Assembly (NCBI GenBank): GCA_964036275.1
Contig: OZ038439.1
Location: 7,787,169 to 7,851,168 of the forward strand
DNA length: 64,000 nucleotides
Source of the DNA: Litoditis marina
Lineage: Eukaryota; Nematoda; Chromadorea; Rhabditida; Rhabditidae
Direction: 5' to 3'
Part shown: in pieces, positions 27,401 through 36,369 of the stretch
Position numbering within the stretch: the first letter of the stretch is position 1
Layout: the number at the start of each line of letters is the position of its first letter
Position numbers and translations under genes: made by a program
Notes under the pieces: model-generated
Seen by the model: only the letters and a program-made list of their open reading frames with translations
The model's database searches: none
Told to the model about the DNA's origin: nothing

Positions 27401-30400
27401 TGTGCCTCATAACTTCTTATTCGTGTGATTTGCAATATTATCATAAGTTATGCATTCGTTGTATTTGTTTAATTGTAATATAGGTTTTCATATTGATATA
27501 TAATAAAATTTTGTTAAAATGTCATGAAATTATCTCAAACAAAATGTCTTAGTGAGTTGAAACATGATTATGTGAAATTTGGACTAAAAAAGCTACCAAG
27601 GGTTCCCAGAACTAATTCGCACCCGTCAGGCATGCCATGGGCAATAGCCTGAGCGGTTCGGGCAATTTATGTCTGGGCATTGACTAGGCATTGCCCGCCA
27701 TGGTCGGGCAGGCATGCCGTGGGCAAAATTCAGGCATGCCATGGGCGACGACCTTTCCCTGTACTGTGTCGTATGTCTGTTTTTGACTTTAAACGTGTTT
27801 AATCCGCGGCTAAACACCATATTTTGATATTATTGAGAGCTTTCATCGTTCCTGGTTGACGCTAAATCAGGAAACTTCCTCATGTTGTGCTACTACCTCG
27901 TCATACTATAAGCAGAGACCATTTCTCGGCTTTTATAGATATTATTATGTAACCATAACAAAATTCTAATGCTCTAATCTGCCGGATTTTGTTTTCATCA
28001 CATTTTGAGAATTCAAGAACACACTGCTTGAGAGGAGAGCAACTCTCAGAAAAAAAAACAGGAGTATAACTGCATCGTTTTTGTGTTACTGTAACACAAC
28101 GTTACATCTATTCGACCCAAGCTGAGTTGTGCTTTGAAATTTGCAAAATAAAGGAGACAATGAAATAGAGGGATCGAACCAGAATAACATCGGATCAGGC
28201 CAATTGTACAGTTTGATCATGAAAATAAATGCAAATGAAAATAGATTTTCGGGTCATTCTAATGAAATTGACAATTTAGTTACATTCTTAGTCACTGCGT
28301 CATTCGCTATTACAAGTATGTGTCGCTAGCATCCCTTCACTTCCCAATTTGCAAATGATTCGCATTCGATTATAAACCTGCTTGCGCCGTACATAGTATT
28401 AGTTGTGGAACCGGTGCCCAACTTCCGTGTCAATAAGATCAAAAACTCGGCATTTTGTAACAGGATAAAAAGTTAGTCTTGAAAAGTGGTTGTTCGAAAC
28501 GTTTTGAAAAACAACATGAAACGAATCTTTTTTGAGTTCTTCATTCCCTTGCTTCAAATTCGAATCGACTATGTATTTGCCTTTTTCTTTCCAACTGATG
28601 TCTAGACTCTTTGTCCTGTCACAAAAACTCGTCTATCATTATCGCACCTACAAAGATTGATATATTACAGCTAATTATACATAATATTTTGAATATGTAA
28701 TCCGCGTACAAGACGTTTCAAAAAAAAAAGCTGAGCAGTAGTGGCTTCTGCTATGTTCGTTTCCACTTTACTTCAGAGCAGAACAGCAAGCAGTATTTTG
28801 ATTGGAAACTCGAAAAACTGTGCTTTTTCGAAGTTCACGTAAATACAAACTTCTATGTTACCAGTACAACTACCGTAACCTGACCCGTACTCAGAACAAG
28901 CGTCGTTGCAAAACAGTAAATTACTGTTTATACAGCGTGGCTGTCATATATATTGATTTTCCCTCTCGTCGTCTGACGTCTCTTCGGGACACACTATATC
29001 TCTAGATTTGTTGCAATACAGTTTCGACCAAACGCGAATTTGTAACTAACAGCGAATGGTCTGAGTACATCCTCAACTCTTTAGTCATACCCCCCCCCCC
29101 CCCCCCCTCCCACTCAGAACTTACAACCAGTACAAGATGCGATTGTCTCTTTCTTATCTAATCAGCATTCGTACGAGGAAGTTCGAATGTCATGTAATAC
29201 CAGCTAGGGAAGGTGTTTCACATGCTACTCCGATTTCGACTGTGAACTGGACCAAGTACAGGAGACAAGGCATTCATTTGACATTTGCGCCTTCAAATCT
29301 GAACCATCGCTTGTTTTTCATTTGGCCGTATTGAAGATTTTCCACGAGAGACGTGGGATGCCTGCAAATACCCACGTTAATGTTAATTATATTACCTGGC
29401 CTAACTCTGAAGTACTGAAGTAATGGAATAACCTCGAATAGAACCCCTGGCTAAAACTGGTTTTCGATCTCCTTCAAGTCATGATCTTTTTCCAAAGTTT
29501 CACTGCGGGCAAATGGTTCTGTGGTGAACCGATTTTTGATCACCGAATCACCGAATGTGTACACTTTTCGTACAAATTGAGCATAAAAAAGGTCATCTTT
29601 TCAAGTTTTGCGACCAATTTTTGAACCGAGACCCCCTAGTTAGTTGATATTTGCTGTGTTCTCTAATTTGTTGATTGTAGGTAAGTCATAGAACGACTTG
29701 TAGTACACGTGCTATCTGTCAATTGTGCCTGACAGCAAAGCACACTCAACTGCCTGGGAAAGAGTTTTGTTGTTTTGAAGGGAAATTCGAGCACAAACCT
29801 CGTCATGCGACATTTGCGTGCACAGAAGGACCACACACACATCAAACATCCTGAAAAACGTGCTTTCTGCTAGAAACGTGCATTTTCTCGGAAACTTTAA
29901 GTTTACAAAGTAGCTGGAATATAGTCTGTTTCACGCAATGATAGCCCTTTACAGTAAGATTGTGCATTTTGCAAGTACACTTTTGATAGCTAGAAGTTTT
30001 CGGAAACAATCAAAACTTTTTTGTTTCCTTCTTCACAGTTGGTGCTACCAACCTGCAAGAGAGGTAATCGAAAAGTTTGTGAACTGATTAGAAAAAATAC
30101 TTTAAATAATCGAAGGATTACTGTAGAAAGTTATCGATAGGTGGAACGGAGTATATCCAACCTTTCGCGTTATAGTTTGATCCCTGTGTTTTTTGAGTAT
30201 AGTTGAAGACCAAAAATTTGGATGTTTGCAAACCCCTTTATTGCATTTCAATCAAATTGCAGTTTTTAAGATTTTTTACCACGGGATTTTACGCCTGATT
30301 ACTAGTCAAACTACTTATGTCCAATTATTATTTATTCCTTTGAAAGTGTTCGGTGAGGAGTGTAATTAACTACATTGTGACTGTATCCACCCTCTCTTTC

Positions 30401-32075
30401 GACTAATTAACCAATTTTCGAATAATCTGTTCGGTGAAGTTCAAGAGACCGTGCTATCTCTCATTATGTGTCACGAGTAGAATGGAGAATAAAATATAGG
30501 AAATGAATTTTAGAAACTAAAATGAGGAAGTTTACCACGCTATTAGCAGTGTGTAGGCGACTGTTGATGAAAAGCCGTGTCCGATTTTCATATCATAATT
30601 AAGTTAATAGGAAGTGAACATGAAGTGAATTGACAATGATATGCAATTGTCTGCTGAGAAAAAGGGTATTTCAAACAGTGTAGTGAATTTTTCATTGAAA
30701 TTTCGCTGATAGTTTAAAATGACGCTAAAGGTCAGAAGTCGACTCCCGTATCCTTTTTCACATAACTCGATCTACAATGATTGCCATGGAATTGCAGTTT
30801 TTAGGAGAGAAAATTTCTGTAGAATCGCGTGTTGATTGTTTCACCTTTGAAACTCTTCTTCCATTTTCAATCTCAAAAACGTTCGCGATCTGAAATTAGG
30901 CTGTTATTCTACTTCAATACTTCGTGTGCACTAATTGAATTACAAGAATTGCAGTGAATAGGACTGGTCTTCTATTAAATTACCTCAGATTGAAAAAAAA
31001 GATAATGACACAGTTTAACCAGGTAGGGAAGTGTAGATTGAACAGAAACTGTGAACGAAGCTGCAAAAACTCTTCTCTAAAAATCAGATTTCTAAAAATC
31101 CCTACAAAAGTCAAACATTCGTATACAAGTTATAGAAGTATGGCTGATATTTGTATTGGTTTTATGTTCATTCAAGCGAATTAACATACAAAGAATGCAT
31201 AGTACACGTTCTCGCCACTCCTCAATGGTAGTACAACTGGTAACCATGCATAGTATGAAGATTAGCAGACGTCAGATTTGGTTCTGAACAACTCTCCCGC
31301 AAAAAGGTCATACCGATTAAAGTTCCATACTTCAACACCAAGTATATTAGATCATGAATCATCTAATCGGGAAACATTGTCAAAAAATTGAACTTTCTTT
31401 CACCTAAATCAGGTTGAAACTTGTCAATTTGGTTCTTCGGAAGAGCTAGTGATTGATGTAGAAATCACATTTGAGTACGTAAGCGGAAATACCCCGACAT
31501 CTTCATACCATCCTGCGTGTCTCGCATTGCGTACTATTTAATTTGTATCTCTTGAGGAGACGTAAGTTGAAATGTGGTGGTCGACAAGTGTTAAAAGTGA
31601 TACAAATCGTAAATCACACGGTTAGTCAATTGCACCGTGAGAAATGTTAAACACAGAAAACTCAGAAACGTGCAGTGAAATAGTGCACGTTTCCTCATTA
31701 GAATGCCAACTTTACGTGACTGTTCAATTTGCTTCTTTTATGAATGTGATCAAAACTGATTGTATTTTGTTTACATCTCTTTTTAATTCCAGATGCTACA
31801 TAGTCCGTTCGATCCCAATCTACCCGAACAGCGATTCGATGGACTACATCATCTGTGTCTGTAACGGGGATTACTGTAACGGCGAGCCGCCCGCGGACTT
31901 CGTGCCGGGACCATATTTGTTCCACGAGGATACGGTATTGAAGCTGTCCCCGAGGGAAGATATCCTATACGAGCCAGGTCAAAGATCACAATGGGAGGTC
32001 AACTCCGTCTCTTTCTCTGCACTCTCTCCCTCCATCATTTTCTCTCTTATGTTTTACTACTTGTGTACGTTGTAG
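6439..32075 (+). CDS. Secreted GPI-anchored Ly6/uPAR three-finger protein, ODR-2/HOT-like
   Basis: Five exons, 6439-6493, 12229-12346, 14678-14766, 22742-22823 and 31793-32075, give a complete 208-residue protein; every junction keeps phase (1, 2, 1, 2). Residues 1-18 are a signal peptide (MIVYTTIILIAHVFHVTR). The ectodomain has exactly ten cysteines at 21, 24, 57, 73, 79, 96, 116, 136, 138 and 143. It opens CFHC and closes CVCNGDYCNG, the Ly6 signature. An N-glycosylation sequon (NSS, 88-90) is created at the exon 3/4 joint. After a linker, a hydrophobic tail (about 193-208) with no basic end fits a GPI-addition signal. Ly6 proteins act at the outer membrane, often tuning receptors or channels; nematode ODR-2/HOT members act in neurons. 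Family placement below Ly6 rests on layout (RGCL core, CxCxGDxCN end) and is inference. A satellite array sits in intron 1; introns are 5.7, 2.3, 8.0 and 9.0 kb. Confidence 0.78.
7543..10107. repeat. Satellite array 1, 180-bp unit, about 14 copies
   Basis: Tandem units of 180-181 bp with a shared core (GCCAAATCACGTTAATGAA) and the recurring words TTCAGCTAAACCCATC and TAAATAAGATT. Subtypes recur three units apart (for example TATACCTAAA at about 8050 and 8590), showing a 540-bp higher-order duplication. The array lies inside intron 1 of the Ly6-like gene. Array 2 is the reverse complement of this family. Confidence 0.95.
10330..10930. repeat. Diverged direct duplication with an internal hairpin
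   Basis: AGCTGAAATAGTAACTT occurs near 10452 and 10840, each preceded by a GGGYTACA...ACAAACA region. Between them CACGGCGTTCTC (about 10485) pairs with GAGAACGCCGTG (about 10688), forming a roughly 200-bp hairpin. TTCCACTGCG and TACCACTGCG words repeat on the right. Non-coding, repeat-derived. Confidence 0.6.
11024..11154. mobile_element. TA-flanked 130-bp MITE, copy 1
   Basis: Starts TATACTGTTAGTCAATTG and ends near CAATTTACTAGAGT; internal words CACGTGAAACATGTTAAACA and GAACTCAGAAACGTGCA. TA ends and imperfect terminal inverted repeats suggest a Tc1/mariner-type non-autonomous element. Nine copies in the window. Confidence 0.8.
12229..12346 (+). CDS. Ly6-like gene, exon 2
   Basis: Acceptor TCGATTCCAG, donor TGCAG|GTACGC. 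Third frame is open with C/G-ending codons and encodes ACFHCLSSD through KTQNDVFFWQIGTQWNAC. Carries cysteines 1-3 of the domain. The other two frames have stops. Confidence 0.8.
14678..14766 (+). CDS. Ly6-like gene, exon 3
   Basis: Acceptor CTATTTTCAG, donor CCAA|GTCAGT. Encodes EKVDPMNPSIEGQICSKYNQ then CVTLQPNIP, with cysteines 4 and 5. An in-frame GTTTAG donor 4 bp further is possible but would break the phase with exon 4. Confidence 0.75.
14822..14844. repeat. (AAT)n microsatellite
   Basis: About seven ATA/AAT units, just after exon 3 of the Ly6-like gene. Confidence 0.8.
15051..15144. mobile_element. CTGCGTCTC/GAGACGCAG hairpin element
   Basis: Left arm CCTGCGTCTCTACCAAACAT, right arm GTGCGCAAAGCGAGAGACAC, with CTCACTATGCACCGG in the loop. 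Same layout as four other copies here. Confidence 0.75.
16171..16281. repeat. GGTTACC-type hairpin
   Basis: AACCGGGTTACCTGGTTAAC pairs with GTTAACCAGGTAACCCGGTT about 90 bp later. Extra GGTAAC and GTTAACC words continue to about 16320. Related to 38602-38868. Confidence 0.75.
17386..17478. mobile_element. CTGCGTCTC/GAGACGCAG hairpin element
   Basis: CTGCGTCTCTCGCTCTCCAC at the left pairs with TTTCAAGAGACGCAG at the right; ACTATTTC/GAAATAGC form an inner stem. Confidence 0.75.
17774..18150. repeat. Diverged tandem duplication, about 189-bp unit, two copies
   Basis: ACTCGAAAACAACAACAAACCGCGCC occurs near 17778 and 17965, each followed by AAAATGATG, AATAAACAC, GTGCTGT and a GTACGGT/ATACGGT word in the same order. 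Copies differ at many sites. Confidence 0.75.
19786..19818. repeat. TGACGTCA double palindrome
   Basis: CTGTGACGTCACAG, a short spacer, then ATGACGTCACAGA. Two perfect CRE-like octamers 15 bp apart, upstream of the Helitron-type end and probably part of that mobile element rather than a promoter. Confidence 0.5.
20008..20073 (+). mobile_element. Helitron-type 3' terminus
   Basis: GC-rich patch in AT-rich DNA. CTGGGGG/CCCCCAG forms one hairpin and CGCGCGGC/GCCGCGCG (20044-20064) a second. A few bases later comes CTAG followed by T, as expected for a Helitron 3' end (hairpin, CTRR, insertion before T). The 5' TC end was not located, and no RepHel coding is visible. Confidence 0.55.
20233..20465. 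mobile_element. TTAA-flanked MITE with about 45-bp inverted arms
   Basis: TTAAAGGTGGTCTGACAGG at the left and CCTGCCAGGCCATCTTTAA at the right, with arms continuing through TCTCGTGCCTTG / CAAGGCACGAGA and GCTCCACG / CGTGGAGC. TTAA flanks are typical of piggyBac-type duplications. Confidence 0.8.
22742..22823 (+). CDS. Ly6-like gene, exon 4
   Basis: Acceptor GATATTTCCAG, donor AGGG|GTAGGT. Encodes SSFVVRGCLENVLRHKWRED then ERIHKQ, with cysteine 6 in an RGCL context. This frame differs from the longer overlapping open frame (22556-22966), which lacks family signal. Phases in and out fit exons 3 and 5. Confidence 0.75.
22865..22946. mobile_element. GTAGTTTGATC hairpin element
   Basis: TGTAGTTTGATCTC at the left and GATCAGACTACAAACACAGC at the right. 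Further copies or halves: 38512, 43868, 47965-48025, 48897-49060, 51122, 51839, 53320, 55608. Lies just downstream of exon 4 of the Ly6-like gene. Confidence 0.7.
23170..23222. repeat. GGCATGCC palindromic repeat
   Basis: CGCCCATGGCATGCC and GGCATGCCAAGGGCG arms. Same words as 27624-27757. Confidence 0.6.
23405..23598. repeat. 97-bp recent tandem duplication
   Basis: GATAGGGAGAGGCAGGAATA through TTACGGAAGTT (23405-23501) is repeated head-to-tail at 23502-23598 with one visible difference (GCTCAGAT/GCTTAGAT), so the event is recent. Each copy holds an ATTTTCAG acceptor-like site. Confidence 0.9.
24182..24884 (+). pseudogene. Decayed coding stretch of unknown identity
   Basis: After ATTTTATTTTCAG at 24181 one frame reads with T-ending codons to a TAG at 24275. 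It continues in the same frame through VFSDFKQSSL and DQRLVTIFANANVSEWDIPD to TGA at 24416. The reading then shifts by one base into IDVFGGPFLNLNLNHWNTY... up to TAG at 24600. A second open stretch runs to 24884 (VYMYSSGREKK, SLVIASIVER). Protein-like composition over about 200 residues with one stop and one frameshift suggests a dead gene or mobile-element remnant. I do not recognise the family. Confidence 0.4.
27624..27757. repeat. GGCATGCCATGGGC repeat cluster
   Basis: CAGGCATGCCATGGGC occurs at both ends, with further GGGCAGGCATGCCGTGGGC and GGCATTGCCCGCCATGG words inside. GC-rich island in AT-rich surroundings. Confidence 0.65.
29090..29107. repeat. C18 homopolymer
   Basis: Longest of about twelve C or G tracts of 9 or more in the window; the minus strand could form a G-quadruplex. 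Confidence 0.9.
31620..31740. mobile_element. TA-flanked 130-bp MITE, copy 2
   Basis: GTTAGTCAATTGC through TTTACGTGACTGTTCAATT; the left TATACT end is eroded. Lies just upstream of the last exon of the Ly6-like gene. Confidence 0.75.
31793..32075 (+). CDS. Ly6-like gene, exon 5 (Ly6 end and GPI signal)
   Basis: Acceptor TTTTTAATTCCAG. Encodes the last four ectodomain cysteines (CYIVRS, CVCNGDYCNG), a linker with HEDTVLKLSPRED, and the hydrophobic tail FSLMFYYLCTL before TAG. A 130-bp MITE ends about 50 bp before the acceptor. Confidence 0.85.
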
Positions 32076-32148
32076 AGTTATTTTTGGCTTTCCTCGAACA
32101 TATTCAATTTTTCTGTTTTGCTCGTGATTTTTGTGCAAAAGTTATTCT

Positions 32149-32154
32149 ATTAAA
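32149..32154 (+). promoter_or_regulatory. Possible poly(A) signal (ATTAAA) of the Ly6-like gene
   Basis: ATTAAA lies 74 bp after the stop codon; no canonical AATAAA occurs closer. Assignment is tentative. Confidence 0.35.
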
Positions 32155-33396
32155 TGTGTTATGAGTAATTGTCACAAGAAAATGAATAATTGTTTATACT
32201 TTCTTCAAATCAGGTGGTCCGGATTCGAAAAAACCGCGTGAAAAGAGACAATTACATGTCTATTTCCATAAAAACATGTTATCGAACTTCTGCAGTTTTC
32301 ATCTCTGTTTCCAGTTTTCTGTATACTGTATCTCCCAGATGATGTATCCTGAAATAATCACATATCCAGTAAATAATCAACAGAAACTACGGCAGTGAAT
32401 GAGATTCAATTTTGCTTGCAGAAGAAAATGGTGTTTTTCTGTCTCAAGCTTTCTTATTTGCTGTGGAAGAAACAGAAGTTGTAATTAGTTAACACAACAC
32501 AAGTTAAACATAGATGGTGAAATGAACTTGGTGGTTTGTAGCGAACAAACTACAAACAGCCGTTAAATCGTGAATTAGATGAGTAAGTCCCTACTATTGT
32601 ATATCTATAACTTTTCAATCAAGTAAATCTTATTTAGTGAAACATACTGATAAGTCTCTACTATTCTTTCTTATACCTTTTCGATCTTTCTACTTTCCCA
32701 CTTCGCACGACCCCATCTCTGAAAATGCCGGATTATCCCCTATGTTTACTCGTAATTATGTCAAAAGGGATAGATAAGGAGGGTGGTGCCACCTGAATTC
32801 GCATTTTATCTCGAATATAAAATTCCCCGGTTCACGCGGGGACAACAGATAACACTTTTCCCACGAAACATTCAAGTGGTTTAGCACAAAAACTGCAGAA
32901 AATGATGATTAAAACCGACCTTTGCACTCGTTTCACTTTCTTTAGTCAACAAAAAACATTATTTTCTCTGGGTCTGTCGTTTTGCGTGATCTCTCATCGT
33001 TTTCTGACTTTTTGTGGCTTTTTTTAGTGAAAATTGGGTTTTCTTTTCACAATTCCAATAAACAAAAACGGCCTTCCTCCCAGTGGAACCCCTGCTAGAG
33101 AGAACAGTTAATTGAGTACAATTGAAATATCTCCCGTGAGAGAATGATATAATTGACAGGGTAAAAACGGCTCTTTCCCATACTTCAAATTAGAAAATTG
33201 GTGCTAATCGAAAGGGCAAAAGTCAGATGGCTTAAAATAGAACTATTCGGGAGAGATCAGGATACAAGAGTCGCCTAAAAAAAACTGATTTGTACTGTGT
33301 AGGTTATTTCTGCTGTGTGTATTCAAAAGTAGTCTTGTTGTTATATTGGCCGTAAAGGCACGTGCTTCTCATATCCTAAAACTCTGATCACATTCG

Positions 33397-33486
33397 GCCT
33401 CTCTCGTTTTGCACACTATTTCACGAAACCCTATATACTAGCGGGATCTTGAACCAGAGAAATAGCGTATATTCGATGAGACGCAG
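33397..33486. mobile_element. CTGCGTCTC/GAGACGCAG hairpin element
   Basis: GGCCTCTCTCGTTTTGCACA (left, eroded) and CGATGAGACGCAGG (right) with ACTATTTC/GAAATAGC inner arms. Confidence 0.65.
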
Positions 33487-34039
33487 GCTGAGATACAAAA
33501 TGGGGGGTATTCCGAAGTACGGCCTTCGGAACTTATTCGGAAACATTTTCCATCTGCTTTTCGCCTACATGCTGCCATACAAAGAAAATCGTTCTTTCAG
33601 AGTTGCTCCATAATTGATCCATTCACCTGCGAAATATACAAGCAAAAAGTTCATAAAAATGTTTCACCTTTGAATGTTTCTACCTCAGGCAGGCAGCAAC
33701 ACCTGTTTTTTCATGTTTCAAGCTATCTTCCAATAACTTTTTAACCAAACTATCAATGTTTAAAACCGTACAATTATGTACAATCTTAAAAGTTTATAAA
33801 GCCACAAAATTAGTCCCTCTCTTCTTATTTGTTTTCATGACCTGCTGTTTTCTTTCACAACTCCCGTCTCCATCCATCATGATGTCATGTTCGATATTTG
33901 ACCTACTAGAATTGGGAAATACACTCGAAAAGTACGGCAAAACATCACTAAACTATGACGCATCAATGATGTTTTTGATGATCTCGCGTTGTCTCGCACT
34001 CTCTCAGGTCACAACTCTCTCCGCACTCGTTGTTTTCCT

Positions 34040-34145
34040 TTCATTTTCTCGTCTCATCTCTCTCTTTCTCTCTCTCTTTCCCTATATATCTCTATTTCTC
34101 TTTCTCTCTTTCTCTCTCTTCTCCATTTTCCGGGTTTCTCTTTCT
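34040..34145. repeat. CT-rich microsatellite
   Basis: Imperfect (CT)n and CTTT runs. They create long Ser/Leu-rich open frames that are not genes. Confidence 0.9.
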
Positions 34146-34594
34146 TTCAACCCTTTATCACTCTATCCCCCAGTTTATCGAGAATAGAAAGAGAGAAAGA
34201 AAAAGATAAATAGATAGAGAAAAAACAAAATGAGAAAACCCCTACCTCTAAAGAGTAGTACCCTTCCTCCTCTGCAGTCCCTTGCAACAAACAACAAACA
34301 ACTGAGTGCTAAAAAGCTATAAACATCTGTTCATTGGTGAACCACTCTGGTTCGTATCCCCAAAAAGTGCGTGAACTGCACTTTTTTGCAGTGGATTGCG
34401 TCAATTTCTAGCAGAACAGTCACGGGTTTCAGCTATTTATGGAAACGCAATTCCAATGGGAAAAAGACGTAAACAGGGGGTCTATTCTAAGATATCTCCG
34501 TCTATTTTCGACCCCAGATGCGCTCTAGTTCATTCCACGGCCATAGGCATCAACAACCAGGAAAACTTGGTGATATCTTGAAGTAACCAAATTT

Positions 34595-34682
34595 TTTGGT
34601 ACCTAACCGGGTTTCGCTAACTCTTTTCAGTCTGCACAGGTAACCGGATAGGGTTATCAAACGGGGGTTAGGTTTATCCTGA
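34595..34682. repeat. Degraded GGTTACC-type repeat
   Basis: GGTACCTAACCGGGTTTCG, CAGGTAACCGGATAGGG and GGGGGTTAGGTTTATCC resemble the GGTTACC elements at 16171 and 38602. Arms pair poorly. Confidence 0.45.
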
Positions 34683-35208
34683 AAGACGCAACGATGCTTA
34701 CCTAAAAAAAGCATTGACGTGAAACTTCGAAATCATGTTCGCAACCCCTTGACGTAGTTTAATTTGACGTAAATTCTACTTCGAGTCGTTGAGTGACGTA
34801 TTAATAGTCTTTTTATCGAATTTCGCTTTCGTGGGGTAGAATAATCCGCTTCTTGAATGATTTTACTTCGATCTGGAACTTGGATATTTGAACTTATGAT
34901 GTCTCTAAAATAAGAGCGTCTAGAAACTTCTGAAAAAAATAGGTTTCCGCGAAAATGTTGGAAACTTTCCTCGTTTAAAAACTTTGTTTTGCACCTCAGA
35001 TTAACGAATTCTAGTTATTCTCAATGAGGCGAACTTGATGGTGCTCATTAGTTAGCAAGTTTTTGATTAGAATTCAATTGAAAAAGTGCAAGCAATCGAA
35101 CAACCGGTGCACCGAGAAATTCTTATCAAAACATGTTCTGTAAGAGGCCAGAAATCACGCTTTTTACGAGTTCAGAAATAAGTTGGAACCGCTACGTGAA
35201 ACTATTAC

Positions 35209-35342
35209 TATACCAGAAGTAAATTGAATTGTCACGTAATGTTAGTATTCTAATGAGGCATCGTGCACTTTGTCATTGCGCGTTTCTGAGTTCTGCTGTG
35301 TTAAACATGTTTCACGTGACTGTGCGATTGACTAACAGTATA
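35209..35342. mobile_element. TA-flanked 130-bp MITE, copy 3
   Basis: TATACCAGAAGTAAATTG to GACTAACAGTATA; opposite orientation to copy 1, near complete. Confidence 0.85.
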
Positions 35343-36172
35343 GATGTTCGTTCGTACATGTAAAAGTGTAATTTTCTATTAAATCCATAGTAATAAGTAT
35401 ATTTATTATTTATAGATCCCAACTCTCCCGCGTTTTTATCATTTCAAATTCCGCAGCTCTACAAAATATCAGCTGTTATCAGTCTGCACTTGACCGGGAC
35501 TTTTGCATTGGCAGACGTCACCCAACACGCGGTCAGTGCATTCGATGCATATCGATTGATTGTTCTTGGATGATCTGTGCAGTGCTATCTCTCTAATACG
35601 GACACTCTATCAATTTTACGGTTGTAAGAGAAGAACGTTCGAAACGCGAAAAATGAACTACGGCCCACACAAAGTTTGCAGCAACGTCTTGAAAGTTGGT
35701 TCTTTTCTAAGAAAGAGTTTTTGAGTTTAGCCCTTACTAAACCAGTAATTCTAATCGGGATAGAAACATGTATACTGAGAAGAAATTTGGTTTAGCAACA
35801 AAAGAGGGCTTGACTTTTACTAATCTCGCCTTTTTTGCGCACATGTGAAAAACTTGACGTGAGTGGTGTTCTAAACAACGAAAAATTCACTTTTTCGTTT
35901 TCTAAGAACCTGACATTTACTGTAGGCAGCATGGAACACTTCAGTAATCCTGATTGGGCTTAACATGAAATTCTGGGAAGAATTTTGGTTTAGCAACAAA
36001 AAGTTGGCTTTTGCTGCTGGTAATCTTTTCTTTTTCGTGTTGTCCGTGCAAAATTACTCGAGCGATTTCTGCTCAAAGAACAAATCCTACCGAAAAGGGA
36101 AAAGGCACGTTGCTTGCAAATTTAGTTGAGCAGAGAGCACACCATGAAAGAACTCTTCTGGCAAACTTCCTG

Positions 36173-36369
36173 TATAGTCGTCGCCAACGGAAAGGCGGGA
36201 GGGTACTGTATATCTAACTTTCCGATGTGTACGCACACATGTCTTTGATTCCGAAGCTTTCCGGTTATGTGTTCTAATAGCGCAGAGGTTAGCGCCTTGC
36301 CACAAATATTTTGCTCGCGGGTTCGATTCCGGCGAGCGACAGAAATTTATAAAATTGGCACTCACTATA
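36173..36369 (+). mobile_element. TA-flanked element with tRNA-like A and B boxes, copy A
   Basis: Left end TATAGTCGTCGCCAA and right end TTGGCACTCACTATA form terminal inverted repeats. Inside, TAGCGCAGAGGTTAGCGC matches a Pol III A box and GGGTTCGATTCC a B box, spaced as in a tRNA. The 3' CGAGCGACA cannot pair with the 5' flank, so this is not a functional tRNA gene. Confidence 0.75.

Noticed and set aside
27205..27483. 92-residue hydrophobic open frame
   Set aside because: T-rich DNA gives Leu/Tyr/Val/Cys-rich frames by chance; two overlapping frames are equally open and no splice sites or motif support either.
29681..29854. Cys-rich open stretch after TTGATTGTAG, considered as an extra Ly6 exon
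   Set aside because: Codon use is poor, no donor fits, and the five-exon model already has all ten cysteines with matching phases.
31698..31925. 75-residue minus-strand open frame
   Set aside because: Shadow of the last Ly6-like exon and of MITE copy 2.
33756..34213. Long Ser/Leu/Phe-rich open frames on the + strand
   Set aside because: Most of their length is a CT microsatellite. The segment before it (33880-34010) reads somewhat like protein but has no acceptor or family match.
36270..36345. Functional tRNA gene
   Set aside because: A and B boxes are good, but the acceptor stem does not pair and the same sequence recurs inside a transposon-like element.
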